DNA of 64,000 nucleotides from an uncultured Bacteroides sp. (GTDB lineage Bacteria; Bacteroidota; Bacteroidia; Bacteroidales; Bacteroidaceae): the NCBI GenBank assembly GCA_949289295.1, contig CASENM010000030.1:1-64000 (forward strand), given 5' to 3'. Numbering within the stretch: the stretch's first letter is position 1; every line of letters starts with the position of its first letter. The notes below the pieces were generated by a model. The model was given only the letters and a program-made list of their open reading frames with translations, made no database searches and was not told the origin of the DNA. The translations under genes and the position numbers were made by a program. This document shows positions 44,581 through 54,957 of the stretch, piece after piece.

Positions 44581-44658
44581 CTAAGGGTTGGCGAATAAAT
44601 GATGTTTGGGCTTTGTATATAAAGCTGGAGAACATTTGTCTTCATATAATAAAAGTTG

Positions 44659-44713
44659 AGAGGCGGCTTTGCCACAGGAAAAGCATACGTGCTCAAGTGG
44701 CAAAGCCGCCTCT
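44659..44713 (+). terminator. Large hairpin after the thioesterase gene
   Basis: AGAGGCGGCTTTGCCAC (44659-44675) and GTGGCAAAGCCGCCTCT (44697-44713) are perfect 17-bp arms, with AGCA/TGCT pairing in the loop and a short T-rich tail. Confidence 0.75.
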
Positions 44714-44800
44714 TTATGCCTCTTAAAAGCTTTGCGTTTCAGCGTTTTTGCGCTCATTTTTTATGGATTGTCCTTTATTCTATATTCTATTTTAATCTTT

Positions 44801-44838
44801 TAACTATAAAGATTAGTTATATAACTAAAACTTTTAGT
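44801..44838 (+). promoter_or_regulatory. Probable BlaI-type operator cluster
   Basis: TTAGTTATATAACTAA (44813-44828) is a perfect 16-bp palindrome and ACTAAAA-c-TTTTAGT (44825-44839) overlaps it. TAACTA at 44801-44806 adds another half-site. The cluster lies about 30 bases before the BlaI-type start, where these regulators repress their own operon. Confidence 0.55.
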
Positions 44839-44865
44839 TTATTTGTGGAAACAAAAGTTCTAGTT

Positions 44866-45246
44866 ATGAAAACACTTACTGCTAAGGAAGAAGAAGTGAT
44901 GGGGATTTTTTGGGAGAAAGGTCCGATGTTTGTAAAGCAACTTCTTGATTTTTATGATGAACCGCGTCCGCATTTCAATACTCTGTCGACTATAGTCCGC
45001 GGACTGGAGGAGAAAGGTTATTTGTCTCACATATCTTTCGGCAATACTTACCAATATTATGCCTTGGTTTCAAGGGATGATTTCAAAAGACAGACACTTA
45101 AAGGAGTGATAAGCAAATATTTTAACAATTCGTATCTGGGGGTCGTTTCTTCTTTGGTGAAAGAAGAAGAAATTTCACTCGATGAATTGAAAGCACTTAT
45201 CCGTCAGGTGGAGGAAGAGACGGATATGGATAGGAAAAATCTTTAA
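44866..45246 (+). CDS. BlaI/MecI family repressor
   Basis: 126 residues. A winged-helix DNA-binding domain (LTAKEEEVMGIFWEKGPMFVKQ, then HFNTLSTIVRGLEEKGYLSH) is followed by a C-terminal dimerisation helix region. In this family the linked membrane peptidase causes repressor cleavage when it senses a signal. The start at 44866 fits the family and lies just after palindromic half-sites. Its TAA is directly followed by the ATG of the M56 gene, with no gap. Confidence 0.93.
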   Translation: MKTLTAKEEEVMGIFWEKGPMFVKQLLDFYDEPRPHFNTLSTIVRGLEEKGYLSHISFGNTYQYYALVSRDDFKRQTLKGVISKYFNNSYLGVVSSLVKEEEISLDELKALIRQVEEETDMDRKNL

Positions 45247-47016
45247 ATGTGGACGGATATGGGTGAGTTTCTGACATATATGTTGAAATCTGCTGTAAGT
45301 TTGACGGTTTTTTTCTTGTTTTACAAATGTCTGTTAGGCAAGGAAAGTTTTCATCGTTTCAACCGGATGATATTGTTAGGTATGATGGTAGTGGCTTGTG
45401 TGCTCCCGTGTATACAAATACATGTGGGCGTATCTGCACCGTTGAATCCGGCACTTCTTTCTTTGGAGGATGGATGGTTGTGGTTCCAGTCGGGTGAAGT
45501 CGTACGGGAAGGGGAAAATCCGGGTATGTTTTCATGGCCTGATGTGGCAGTTTTGTTGTATCTGACAGGTATCTTGGTTTTTCTGTTATGGGAAATGGGT
45601 GTCATGATACGTATATACCGCTTGCTTCATGAGGGACGGAAACAGCCTTTTGACGGGATATGGCTTGTAGTTCATCGGAAAGAAATAGCTCCGTTCAGCT
45701 GGATGAGGTATATTGTCATTTCAGAGAATGATTTGAACGGATATGGAAAAGTTATCTTGCTTCATGAACGGTCGCATATACGTCAGTATCATTCATGCGA
45801 CTTGTTGTTAGTTGAGCTGTTGCTTTGCGTGCAATGGTTCAATCCGGCGGCATGGTGCCTGAAGCGTGAGTTGCAGGCCGTGCATGAATACGAGGCCGAT
45901 GAAGCAGTTATCCGTGGGGGTGTCAATGAAAAAGAATACCAATTGTTGTTGATAAGAAAAGCCGTTGGCGCAAGGCTCTACTCTCTTGCCAACAGCTTTA
46001 ATCACAGTTCACTTAAAAAACGTATCACTATGATGAAAAGAAAATCTAATCCGTGGGCGCGCATAAAAGGATTTTATGTGCTTCCGCTTGCGGCTGTTTC
46101 TGTAGTCGCTTTCGCGCGTCCTGAAATTTCGGGTCCATTGGACGAAATTTCAAATGTCAAAGTTACTGATTTGCCTGCAATTATGAAAGCGGAGGAAGTT
46201 AAAAGTATAGAAAGACTTTCTCAGTCTGAAACGAGTTCGGATGTTGGGCATGTAAATGATTCCATATTGAAAGGCCGTGTCGATGTGTCGAAAGGCATTC
46301 CGATGGATGAAGTGGTTGTGGTAGGATATGCCTCTGCGGACGGGAAGCAAGTGGAGAAACTGGCAGATGCAGTGGATATGATGCCGGAATTTCCCGGAGG
46401 TATGCGTGAATGCATGCGTTTCTTGGCTATGAATCTGAGGTATCCCGTAAAGGCAAGTGGGTCGCATACGGAAGGACGGGTGATTGTACGGTTTGTGGTG
46501 GAGAAAGATGGAAGTCTCTCTGACGCACATGTGTTGCGAGGGGTGGATGCTGACCTGGATGCAGAAGCCCTCCGGGTAGTCCGTTCGATGCCGAAATGGA
46601 ATCCGGGTCAGTTGGATGGCAAACCGGTGCGTACTCGGTTCACTTTGCCGATAATGTTTAAATTACAGGAGAAAGAGTCAGAGGGTAGGAGCATGACGGA
46701 GCAGAAAGTCACTGTTGTTACAGTTTCTTCTTCATCGGACGAGAAATCCTTGAAACCGGATTTTTCCAAGGTGCTTGTTATTCTGGATGGAAAAGAGTAT
46801 GACGGTGACATCAATAATATCGATCCTAGGCGGATAGAAAGTGTCAGTGTGCTGAAAAATGCGGAGGCGGTAGCCAAGTATGGAGAAAAAGGAAAGGACG
46901 GGGTGATTTTAGTCGAGACAAAAAGTTCGGAAAAATCAAAGGCGTCTGAGACGTCTATACGGATACAGGAAAGGAATGATTCTTCTTGGGTATTCAGTCG
47001 GATAGTCGTTCATTAA
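45247..47016 (+). CDS. M56 (BlaR1-type) membrane peptidase fused to TonB C-terminal and plug-like segments
   Basis: 589 residues. Several membrane segments lie in the first 120 residues, then the M56 peptidase with the HExxH-type site ILLHERSHIRQYHS (about 174-187) and the downstream acid in AVHEYEADEAVI. A fourth membrane segment (FYVLPLAAVSVVAFA, about 276) leads into the periplasm. DEVVVVGYA recalls the start of SusC-type plugs. A TonB C-terminal domain follows (about 375-475; FPGGMRECMRFLAMNLRYPV, MPKWNPGQLDGKPV). A final segment RIESVSVLKNAEAVAKYGEK-G resembles the plug-domain core of SusC-like receptors. It probably senses envelope or antibiotic stress and cleaves the partner repressor. 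Confidence 0.9.
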   Translation: MWTDMGEFLTYMLKSAVSLTVFFLFYKCLLGKESFHRFNRMILLGMMVVACVLPCIQIHVGVSAPLNPALLSLEDGWLWFQSGEVVREGENPGMFSWPDVAVLLYLTGILVFLLWEMGVMIRIYRLLHEGRKQPFDGIWLVVHRKEIAPFSWMRYIVISENDLNGYGKVILLHERSHIRQYHSCDLLLVELLLCVQWFNPAAWCLKRELQAVHEYEADEAVIRGGVNEKEYQLLLIRKAVGARLYSLANSFNHSSLKKRITMMKRKSNPWARIKGFYVLPLAAVSVVAFARPEISGPLDEISNVKVTDLPAIMKAEEVKSIERLSQSETSSDVGHVNDSILKGRVDVSKGIPMDEVVVVGYASADGKQVEKLADAVDMMPEFPGGMRECMRFLAMNLRYPVKASGSHTEGRVIVRFVVEKDGSLSDAHVLRGVDADLDAEALRVVRSMPKWNPGQLDGKPVRTRFTLPIMFKLQEKESEGRSMTEQKVTVVTVSSSSDEKSLKPDFSKVLVILDGKEYDGDINNIDPRRIESVSVLKNAEAVAKYGEKGKDGVILVETKSSEKSKASETSIRIQERNDSSWVFSRIVVH

Positions 47017-47037
47017 AAAATGAGAGAAAATGACAGT

Positions 47038-47084
47038 GAATCCTCAAAAAAACAGATAAATGTAGCCTGTTTTTTTGAGGATTC
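47038..47084 (+). terminator. Terminator of the BlaI-M56 operon
   Basis: GAATCCTCAAAAAAACAG (47038-47055) and CTGTTTTTTTGAGGATTC (47067-47084) are perfect 18-bp arms with an 11-base loop. Confidence 0.85.
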
Positions 47085-47086
47085 TT

Positions 47087-47094
47087 TACCTTTG
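47087..47094 (+). promoter_or_regulatory. -7 box of metF
   Basis: TACCTTTG lies 24 bases before the metF ATG at 47119 and just 3' of the preceding terminator. No clear -33 box is seen. Its place supports the metF start chosen. Confidence 0.4.
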
Positions 47095-47118
47095 CGGAGA
47101 AACATACTGATAAAGGAT

Positions 47119-48081
47119 ATGAAAGTTGTAGATTTTATAGAAGGTAGAAAGGACGGTCAGCGTCCGGTCTTTTCGTTCGAGATATTGCCTCCGCTGAAAG
47201 GAAACAGCATTCAGAAGGTATATAACGTGATTGAGAAGCTGAAAGAGTTTGAACCGAAATATATCAACATCACTTCTCATCATAGCGAGGTGGTTTACGT
47301 ACCTCAACCGGACGGTAATCTGAAAAAGGCTACGGTGCGCAAGCGTCCGGGTACAGTGGCTGTGGCCGCAGCCATTCAGAACAAGTACGGCATTCAGGCG
47401 GTTCCTCACATCATCTGTAAAGGCTTCACTAAAGAGGAGACGGAATATGCCTTGTTGGATTTGAATTTCTTGGGAATCAGAAATCTGTTGCTGCTTCGGG
47501 GGGACGCAAAATCATTGGACATTCCGGCGAAAGACAGGGATTTGTATCATGAACATGCCACTGACCTGCAACGGCAGGTCAATCTGTTCAATCAGGGAAT
47601 TGCGCTCGACGGTTCGAAGATTGAGGGTATTGAAACTCCTTTTTCGTATGGTATGGCCTGTTATCCGGAAAAGCATGAAGAAGCTCCCAATATGGAATCG
47701 GACATTTCTTATCTGAAAGAGAAAGTGCGCAACGGCGCCGACTATGTGGTGACCCAGATGTTTTTCGATAATGAGAAATATTATTCATTTGTGGAACGTT
47801 GCCGGAAAGAGGGTATTAATGTGCCGATTATTCCGGGCATCAAGCCGGTCGTACTGAAAAGTCAGTTGACGGTACTTCCCAAGGTGTTCCGTACGGATAT
47901 TCCGGAACCTTTTGCTGCGGAACTCCGCAAATGCAAGACGGACGAGGAAGTGAAGGCCGTAGGAGTGGAATGGGGCATTGAGCAGTGTAAGGATCTTATC
48001 AGGCACGGCGTGCCGGGGCTTCATTTCTATACGTTGCTGGCATCTGACAGTGTGCGGAAAATCGCCGAGGCCATTTATTGA
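47119..48081 (+). CDS. metF: 5,10-methylenetetrahydrofolate reductase
   Basis: Reduces methylene-THF to methyl-THF for methionine synthesis, FAD-dependent. It has 320 residues. The start is the ATG at 47119 (MKVVDFIEGRKDGQRPVFSF), because the upstream in-frame codons lie within a terminator. Visible family parts are FSFEILPPLKGNSI, NITSHHSEVVYV, RNLLLLRGD, and DYVVTQMFFDNEKYYSFVER. It converges with the fucosidase gene across an inverted repeat. Confidence 0.95.
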   Translation: MKVVDFIEGRKDGQRPVFSFEILPPLKGNSIQKVYNVIEKLKEFEPKYINITSHHSEVVYVPQPDGNLKKATVRKRPGTVAVAAAIQNKYGIQAVPHIICKGFTKEETEYALLDLNFLGIRNLLLLRGDAKSLDIPAKDRDLYHEHATDLQRQVNLFNQGIALDGSKIEGIETPFSYGMACYPEKHEEAPNMESDISYLKEKVRNGADYVVTQMFFDNEKYYSFVERCRKEGINVPIIPGIKPVVLKSQLTVLPKVFRTDIPEPFAAELRKCKTDEEVKAVGVEWGIEQCKDLIRHGVPGLHFYTLLASDSVRKIAEAIY

Positions 48082-48087
48082 GAAATT

Positions 48088-48173
48088 AAGACACGGAGGC
48101 ACAAAGACACGGAGACAGCATTTCTGCAAATCCATAAAACAGAAAGCTCTGTGTCTCTGTGCCTCTGTGTTTC
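48088..48173. repeat. CACAGAG-family inverted repeat, gene-less copy 2
   Basis: The left arm 48088-48119 (ACACGGAGGCACAAAGAC and on) pairs with 48146-48173 (GTCTCTGTGCCTCTGTGT and flanks) over about 24 bases with three transitions, two of which keep wobble pairs. It lies between the convergent metF and fucosidase genes. Confidence 0.8.
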
Positions 48174-48198
48174 AAATCATTTTTGACACAGCATTCTT

Positions 48199-50295
48199 CT
48201 ACATCGCGATTCTTCTGAGCCGGATACGTAAATTTGAGAGTTCGGCATCCGTATGGGGAGAAACCGGATTGTGCGGTTTGACGGTTACCGTATGTGACTT
48301 TCCGTTCAAGGTTTCAGGAAGTGTCACTTCTTGCCGGTAGATTATCGGATGGGAGGCAGGACGCAGGAGGTAGTTCAACTGATTCTCGAAGCGGTTGTAG
48401 AGACGGATTACCACTTGGTTGTTTCCTTTCTTCAGAGGAAGGACCACCAGTTCTTTCCTGAATGTGGTACGGTACGGATTCAGGTGTTTCATGATAGATT
48501 TTCCGTTCAGATAAATTTCGATACCGTTTCCGGCTCCAACTTCTGCCATAATTCTTTGAGTTCGCGGAGACTCTATTTCCTGCATCAGAAAATATGTTTC
48601 AAAGATTTCGCAGGCGATACTTCCGCTGTCTTTCTCAAGCACTTCCCATTTTTTGTCTTTTACCGGTGCGTGTTCATGGTCTGTTGTCAGTGTGGAGGAC
48701 GACAGAAATGACCCGCCACCTGGGCCGCACAAGTATAAATCACCCCATTTTGTACCCGGAAGGGATGTCATTTCCTGTGGCTTTTCTTTGTTTAGTGTCA
48801 GTGTATATATTTTATCGTCAATGGTCAGATTGATTTCTCTTCCTGCTTCTTGCGAAGTATAGATCAGGTCGAGCTGCTTAAGGAGAATCTGTTCAAAATT
48901 CCATGAATATCCTACCGTACTTTTGTAGTTGCTGTAATAATCAAAGCAGGAATAGCTATAGAGGGGTGTAGCATTTTGTGAGGTCAATATGATGCTTTTC
49001 ATGCTTTTCCCTGGAAGAGGCTCAATGGCTTTGTCGAAATCAAGAGTCAGCACATGAATCATTTTGTCTTTGTAGGCCGATGCCGGAACGGTCAGTACAA
49101 TCCGGTCGCCGTATTGCAGATAGGTGGCCATTTTCCCGTCCCCCTTTTGTAATGTATATCCGGGCATTTCAAGTGTGATTTTTCCGTTTTCCGGATATTT
49201 TCCCGACAAGAAAAGATACAAATGTTTTCCGTTTCGGGTTATTGTTCCCCATTCGAAATCCGTTTGGAAAGGTGACGGTTTGCTTCCGTACACAGCATAT
49301 CCGTAGCGGTCAAGCCATTTTCCGATACTTTCCAACACGTCTTCTTCAAAAGAAATCACGTTTCCGTTGCCGTCTGGCCCGATATTCAGCAGAAAGTTCC
49401 CTCCGTGTGAGATTACATCTGTCAGGTTGCGGATTTTTTCTTTTACTTTGTCGCTTACCTTTCCCCGTTCCTGCCAGGACCGGTAGCTCCAGGTCTCGTC
49501 GAACATGGAGGCGGCGGTCTGCCATGGACTCTGCAGGGTGGCCCCCGGATATTGGTTGTCGCCCATCACGCAGAAGTCGTATTGGTCATTTCCCAGCCGT
49601 CCGCTTACCATACAGTCGGGTTGGAGGCGGTGTACCAGTTCATACAGTTCTTTGCTTTGTGCCGGTGTGTTGGCTCCCATATCGAACCAGAGTTCCGAGA
49701 TGGAACCGTATCGGGTAAGAAGCTCGTTCAATTGTGCCTTGGAATATTCATGATGTCTCTCAGTGATGAAATCCGCGTTATGGGGTGACATCGGAGACGC
49801 ATACGGATAATGCCAGTCAATGAGTGAATAATAGAGGCCGAAGTGCAGTCCGGCACGTTTGCACGCGTCCGCCATTTCTTTCACGAAGTCGCGTTTGCAC
49901 GGGGAGGCATCGTATGAGTTGTAGTCAGTGGTGGAGGTGCGGAACAGACAGAATCCGTCGTGATGTTTGCTGGTGAGCACAATGGAGCGCATGCCTGCGT
50001 GTTTGGCCAGAGCTGCAATAGAATCGGCGTTGAACTGTGTCGGATTAAAGCGTAAGGCCAGTGCCTCGTATTCCGGTTTCGGGATAGGAGCGAAAGCCAT
50101 AATCTGTTCGCTATAGCCTTGTCTTACAGGCTGTCCGTTCCATACTCCTCCCAACTCAGAGTATAATCCGAAATGGATGAACATGGAGTATTTGTTGTCT
50201 TGCCATTGGCGGAACGCACCTTTGTCGGATAAGGTCCGGGAGTGCAGTCCGGCACAGGCCAGAAGCAGGCAGAAGATGAAGGTAAGCTTTTTCAT
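48199..50295 (-). CDS. GH29 alpha-L-fucosidase
   Basis: Removes alpha-linked L-fucose from host or dietary glycans. It has 698 residues with a signal peptide (MKKLTFIFCLLLACAGLHS). The ATG at 50295 is chosen; the 36 upstream in-frame codons fall in a repeat and are not real. The catalytic barrel has MFIHFGLYSELGGVWNG, SKHHDGFCLF, and the nucleophile Asp in ISELWFDMGANTP (about residue 225-235). HGGNFLLNIGPDGNG closes the barrel. The C-terminal about 250 residues are beta-rich, probably carbohydrate-binding. Secretion to periplasm or surface is expected. No other glycan-use gene is adjacent. Confidence 0.94.
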   Translation of the reverse strand: MKKLTFIFCLLLACAGLHSRTLSDKGAFRQWQDNKYSMFIHFGLYSELGGVWNGQPVRQGYSEQIMAFAPIPKPEYEALALRFNPTQFNADSIAALAKHAGMRSIVLTSKHHDGFCLFRTSTTDYNSYDASPCKRDFVKEMADACKRAGLHFGLYYSLIDWHYPYASPMSPHNADFITERHHEYSKAQLNELLTRYGSISELWFDMGANTPAQSKELYELVHRLQPDCMVSGRLGNDQYDFCVMGDNQYPGATLQSPWQTAASMFDETWSYRSWQERGKVSDKVKEKIRNLTDVISHGGNFLLNIGPDGNGNVISFEEDVLESIGKWLDRYGYAVYGSKPSPFQTDFEWGTITRNGKHLYLFLSGKYPENGKITLEMPGYTLQKGDGKMATYLQYGDRIVLTVPASAYKDKMIHVLTLDFDKAIEPLPGKSMKSIILTSQNATPLYSYSCFDYYSNYKSTVGYSWNFEQILLKQLDLIYTSQEAGREINLTIDDKIYTLTLNKEKPQEMTSLPGTKWGDLYLCGPGGGSFLSSSTLTTDHEHAPVKDKKWEVLEKDSGSIACEIFETYFLMQEIESPRTQRIMAEVGAGNGIEIYLNGKSIMKHLNPYRTTFRKELVVLPLKKGNNQVVIRLYNRFENQLNYLLRPASHPIIYRQEVTLPETLNGKSHTVTVKPHNPVSPHTDAELSNLRIRLRRIAM

Positions 50296-50330
50296 AAACA
50301 TGTGGATTGGGATAAAAATCAGGCAAATAC

Positions 50331-50393
50331 AAAAAGGCACAAAGACACAGGAGCTTCGCTGCCGCTTTTTTGTGTCCTCGTGCCTTTGTGTGG
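50331..50393. repeat. CACAGAG-family inverted repeat, gene-less copy 3
   Basis: AAAGGCACAAAGACACA (50333-50349) pairs with TGTGTCCTCGTGCCTTT (50371-50387), with two mismatches that become wobble pairs in a minus-strand RNA. It lies between the fucosidase start and the mutB stop. Confidence 0.75.
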
Positions 50394-50399
50394 GGAATA

Positions 50400-52553
<2,154 letters not shown>

Positions 52554-52566
52554 AGTCTTATTTTTT

Positions 52567-52602
52567 TTGAACGCAGAGACGCTAAATCGCAGAGGATTTT
52601 TT
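52567..52602 (+). repeat. Left inverted repeat of the GxxExxY cassette
   Basis: TTGAACGCAGAGAC (52567-52580) is the exact reverse complement of 53062-53075. The next about 20 bases (with GCAGAG and a T run) also align to the inner part of the right repeat, with changes. Confidence 0.85.
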
Positions 52603-52626
52603 AGTGGCCGAGTCTGCAGAGAAAGA

Positions 52627-53019
52627 TTAAAGTCCGTTTACTCTTCGTCGGATACCTTTGCTCAAGACCGGAACATTGAAATTAATCAGTAATCCTAATT
52701 TTTTTCCGGTCAGTTTCAGGTAAGTGACCAGTTGCACTTCGTGTATATCCTTGATCTCGTCTATCGCTTTCAGTTCAACGACCACTTTGTCCTCCACCAA
52801 AAGGTCTAGCCGGAACTCTTTGTCAAGTTTTTCTCCCTTGTAGAATAAAGGGACAGGTACTTGGCTTTTCACTTCCAGGCCTTTTCTTTGAAGTTCTCTG
52901 ATGAGACATGTTTCATACACGCATTCCAGCAATCCGGGGCCTAACTCTTTGTGTACTTCTATTGCCGCTCCGATAATTTCCCGGCTTATCGTGTTGTAGA
53001 TGTTGTATTTATTCTCCAT
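52627..53019 (-). CDS. GxxExxY family protein (PD-(D/E)XK nuclease-like)
   Basis: 130 residues from the ATG at 53019 ([20 protein letters not shown]). The family name motif is visible in [14 protein letters not shown] (Gly, Glu, Tyr). The nuclease-fold residues follow as an Asp in [18 protein letters not shown], with the E-x-K of VELK. These fit the PD-(D/E)XK superfamily, so DNA or RNA cleavage is possible; no activity can be proven from sequence. The gene stands between mutA and mutB, which are normally adjacent, and is bracketed by inverted repeats at 52567-52602 and 53036-53075. It thus looks like the passenger of a small inserted unit. Direct target repeats are not evident. Confidence 0.92.
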   Translation of the reverse strand: MENKYNIYNTISREIIGAAIEVHKELGPGLLECVYETCLIRELQRKGLEVKSQVPVPLFYKGEKLDKEFRLDLLVEDKVVVELKAIDEIKDIHEVQLVTYLKLTGKKLGLLINFNVPVLSKGIRRRVNGL

Positions 53020-53035
53020 GTCTCTTTTAAAACTC

Positions 53036-53075
53036 AAAAAAGAAAAGCTCTGTGCCTCTGTGTCTCTGCGTTCAA
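53036..53075 (-). repeat. Right inverted repeat of the GxxExxY cassette
   Basis: GTCTCTGCGTTCAA at 53062-53075 is complementary to the left repeat. The inner part CTCTGTGCCTCTGT matches the gene-less palindromes at 48.1 and 42.9 kb. It ends 8 bases before the mutA stop codon. Confidence 0.85.
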
Positions 53076-53082
53076 TTGAATG

Positions 53083-54957
53083 TTACAGTAATTGTTTGTT
53101 GAACTCACGCAGGGTTTCCAGGACGTTGCAGCGCACGTGGATGAAATGCTCGATGCCGGCGGCTTTCAGCTCTTCCATGCATGCTGGAGCACCGGCCACG
53201 ATGAACATTGCACGTCCGCCGAGAGCCTTGAAGGCCGGAACGGCATATTCCGCATACTCGTCGTCGCTGGAGCAGAGTACCACAATGTCGGCCTTTGCCT
53301 TAATTGCTGCTTCCACTCCCTCTTCCACCGACGGAAATCCCAGGTTGTCGATTACCTCATAGCCCGCGCAGGCCAGGAAGTTGCACGAGAACTGGGCACG
53401 TGCCTGGCGCATGGCCAGGTTGCCGATGGTCAGCATGAACGCTTTCGGACGCTTGCCCGAATGCTCCGTCTCCAGGCGGAGTGACTCGAACTCGCTGGCG
53501 GCACGGTCCGTGTGGAGGGTCGGGAAGGGCTTCTCGCATTCGTGTGTATGCTGATGGTCTTTTCCTCCTCCGCAGCCGCATGTCTGGGCCAGCGGTGCTT
53601 TTTCTCCTGCCAGCTCGTTGAAGTTCGGATATTGGTTGGTGCCCAGCAGGATTTCTTTCCGTCGGGATACCGCTTCATGACGGGCCTTGTTGCTGGCGTT
53701 CACCGCTTCCTGCACGATGCCTGCCTTTACCGCTTCCAGCATACCGCCTTCGTCTTCCACCTGCAGGAAGAGCTTCCATGCCTCTTTGGCGATGGATGCC
53801 GTCAGGTTCTCGATGTAATAGGAACCCGCCGCCGCGTCCACAATGCGGTTGAAGTGCGACTCTTCTTTCAGCAGGAGCTGCTGGTTGCGTGCCAGACGTT
53901 CGGAGAAGTCATTCGGTGTTTCATATACTTTGTCGAAAGGAGTTACCGTGATGGAGTCCACTCCGGCGATGGCCGCACTCATGGTCTCGGTCTGTGTGCG
54001 GAGCAGGTTGACGTATGAGTCGAATAGTGTCAGGTTGAATGAGGACGTTTCCGCATGGGTGTTCATCATGCACGCGTCCTGATGTTCAGGCTGGTATTGT
54101 GCCGCAATATCTGCCCAAAGCATACGTGCGGCACGGAACTTGGCTATTTCCATGAAATAGTTGGAGCTGATTCCGAAATTGAACTTGATTTTTCTTGCGG
54201 CCAGCTCAGCCGGAACTCCCGCTTCGGTCATCTGGCGCAGGTATTCATTGCCCCATGCCAGCGCATAGCCCAGTTCCTGATAGATATAGGCTCCCGAATT
54301 GTTCAGCATCAGCGAGTTGACTGCCATGCAGCGGAAGTGGGGATAGTCCTTCAATGTTTCGATGAGGTCTTTCCCGAATGCGATGACTCCGCTCACATCC
54401 TTTCCTTTCTGCAGCATTTTGCTGATAGGGTCGAAGTTGAGCGAGCCGTGAATCCGTTCAGGGTCGTATCCTTTTTCCTTGAAATATCCGGTCAGGAGCT
54501 TTGCCAGCATCAGCGTGTGGCGCTGGCAGGTGGAGAAGTTCAGCTCGATGCAGTCGCAGCAGATTCCGTCGAGCAGAGTGCGGACAAACTCTTCGCTGAG
54601 GTCCGTTTTTTTCACGGAGAAGCCCAGCGAGTCTACACCCTTGTTCAGGATGTCGAGCGCTTTGGCATTGGCCTCTTTCGCGTCGTCCACCCGGATGTCC
54701 TGGCGGATATACCACGTGTTGTCATTTTTCTTGTTTCCCCGGATGTAGGGAAATTCGCCCGGAAGTCCTTCGGTGGTGTTGAGTCCTTCCAGGTCTTCCT
54801 GCCGGTAGAAAGGTTTCACCTTAAAGCCTTCGTTGGTTCTCCACACCAGTTTTTTCTCATAGTCGGCCCCTTTCAGGTCTACCATGATCTTGTCCATCCA
54901 TTCCTGTGTGGACACGGGCGGAAAATCCGAAAAAAGTTTTTCTTTACTATCTGCCAT
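53083..54957 (-). CDS. mutA: Methylmalonyl-CoA mutase, small subunit
   Basis: The non-catalytic partner of MutB, 624 residues. It keeps the barrel layout (PFYRQEDLEGLNTTEGLPGE; HAETSSFNLTLFDSYVNLLR). Its C-terminal cobalamin-like domain has no DxHxxG motif, as usual for the small subunit. An unusual His/Cys-rich stretch (TCGCGGGKDHQHTHECEK, about 465-482) lies in the linker between barrel and C-terminal domain and might bind metal. A minus-strand TATATTTG -7 box lies at 55022-55029. It is transcribed towards mutB. Confidence 0.96.
   Translation of the reverse strand: MADSKEKLFSDFPPVSTQEWMDKIMVDLKGADYEKKLVWRTNEGFKVKPFYRQEDLEGLNTTEGLPGEFPYIRGNKKNDNTWYIRQDIRVDDAKEANAKALDILNKGVDSLGFSVKKTDLSEEFVRTLLDGICCDCIELNFSTCQRHTLMLAKLLTGYFKEKGYDPERIHGSLNFDPISKMLQKGKDVSGVIAFGKDLIETLKDYPHFRCMAVNSLMLNNSGAYIYQELGYALAWGNEYLRQMTEAGVPAELAARKIKFNFGISSNYFMEIAKFRAARMLWADIAAQYQPEHQDACMMNTHAETSSFNLTLFDSYVNLLRTQTETMSAAIAGVDSITVTPFDKVYETPNDFSERLARNQQLLLKEESHFNRIVDAAAGSYYIENLTASIAKEAWKLFLQVEDEGGMLEAVKAGIVQEAVNASNKARHEAVSRRKEILLGTNQYPNFNELAGEKAPLAQTCGCGGGKDHQHTHECEKPFPTLHTDRAASEFESLRLETEHSGKRPKAFMLTIGNLAMRQARAQFSCNFLACAGYEVIDNLGFPSVEEGVEAAIKAKADIVVLCSSDDEYAEYAVPAFKALGGRAMFIVAGAPACMEELKAAGIEHFIHVRCNVLETLREFNKQLL

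Noticed and set aside
47978-48340. Plus-strand frame after metF
   Set aside because: It is metF in another frame running into the inverted repeat; its middle encodes only repeat words.
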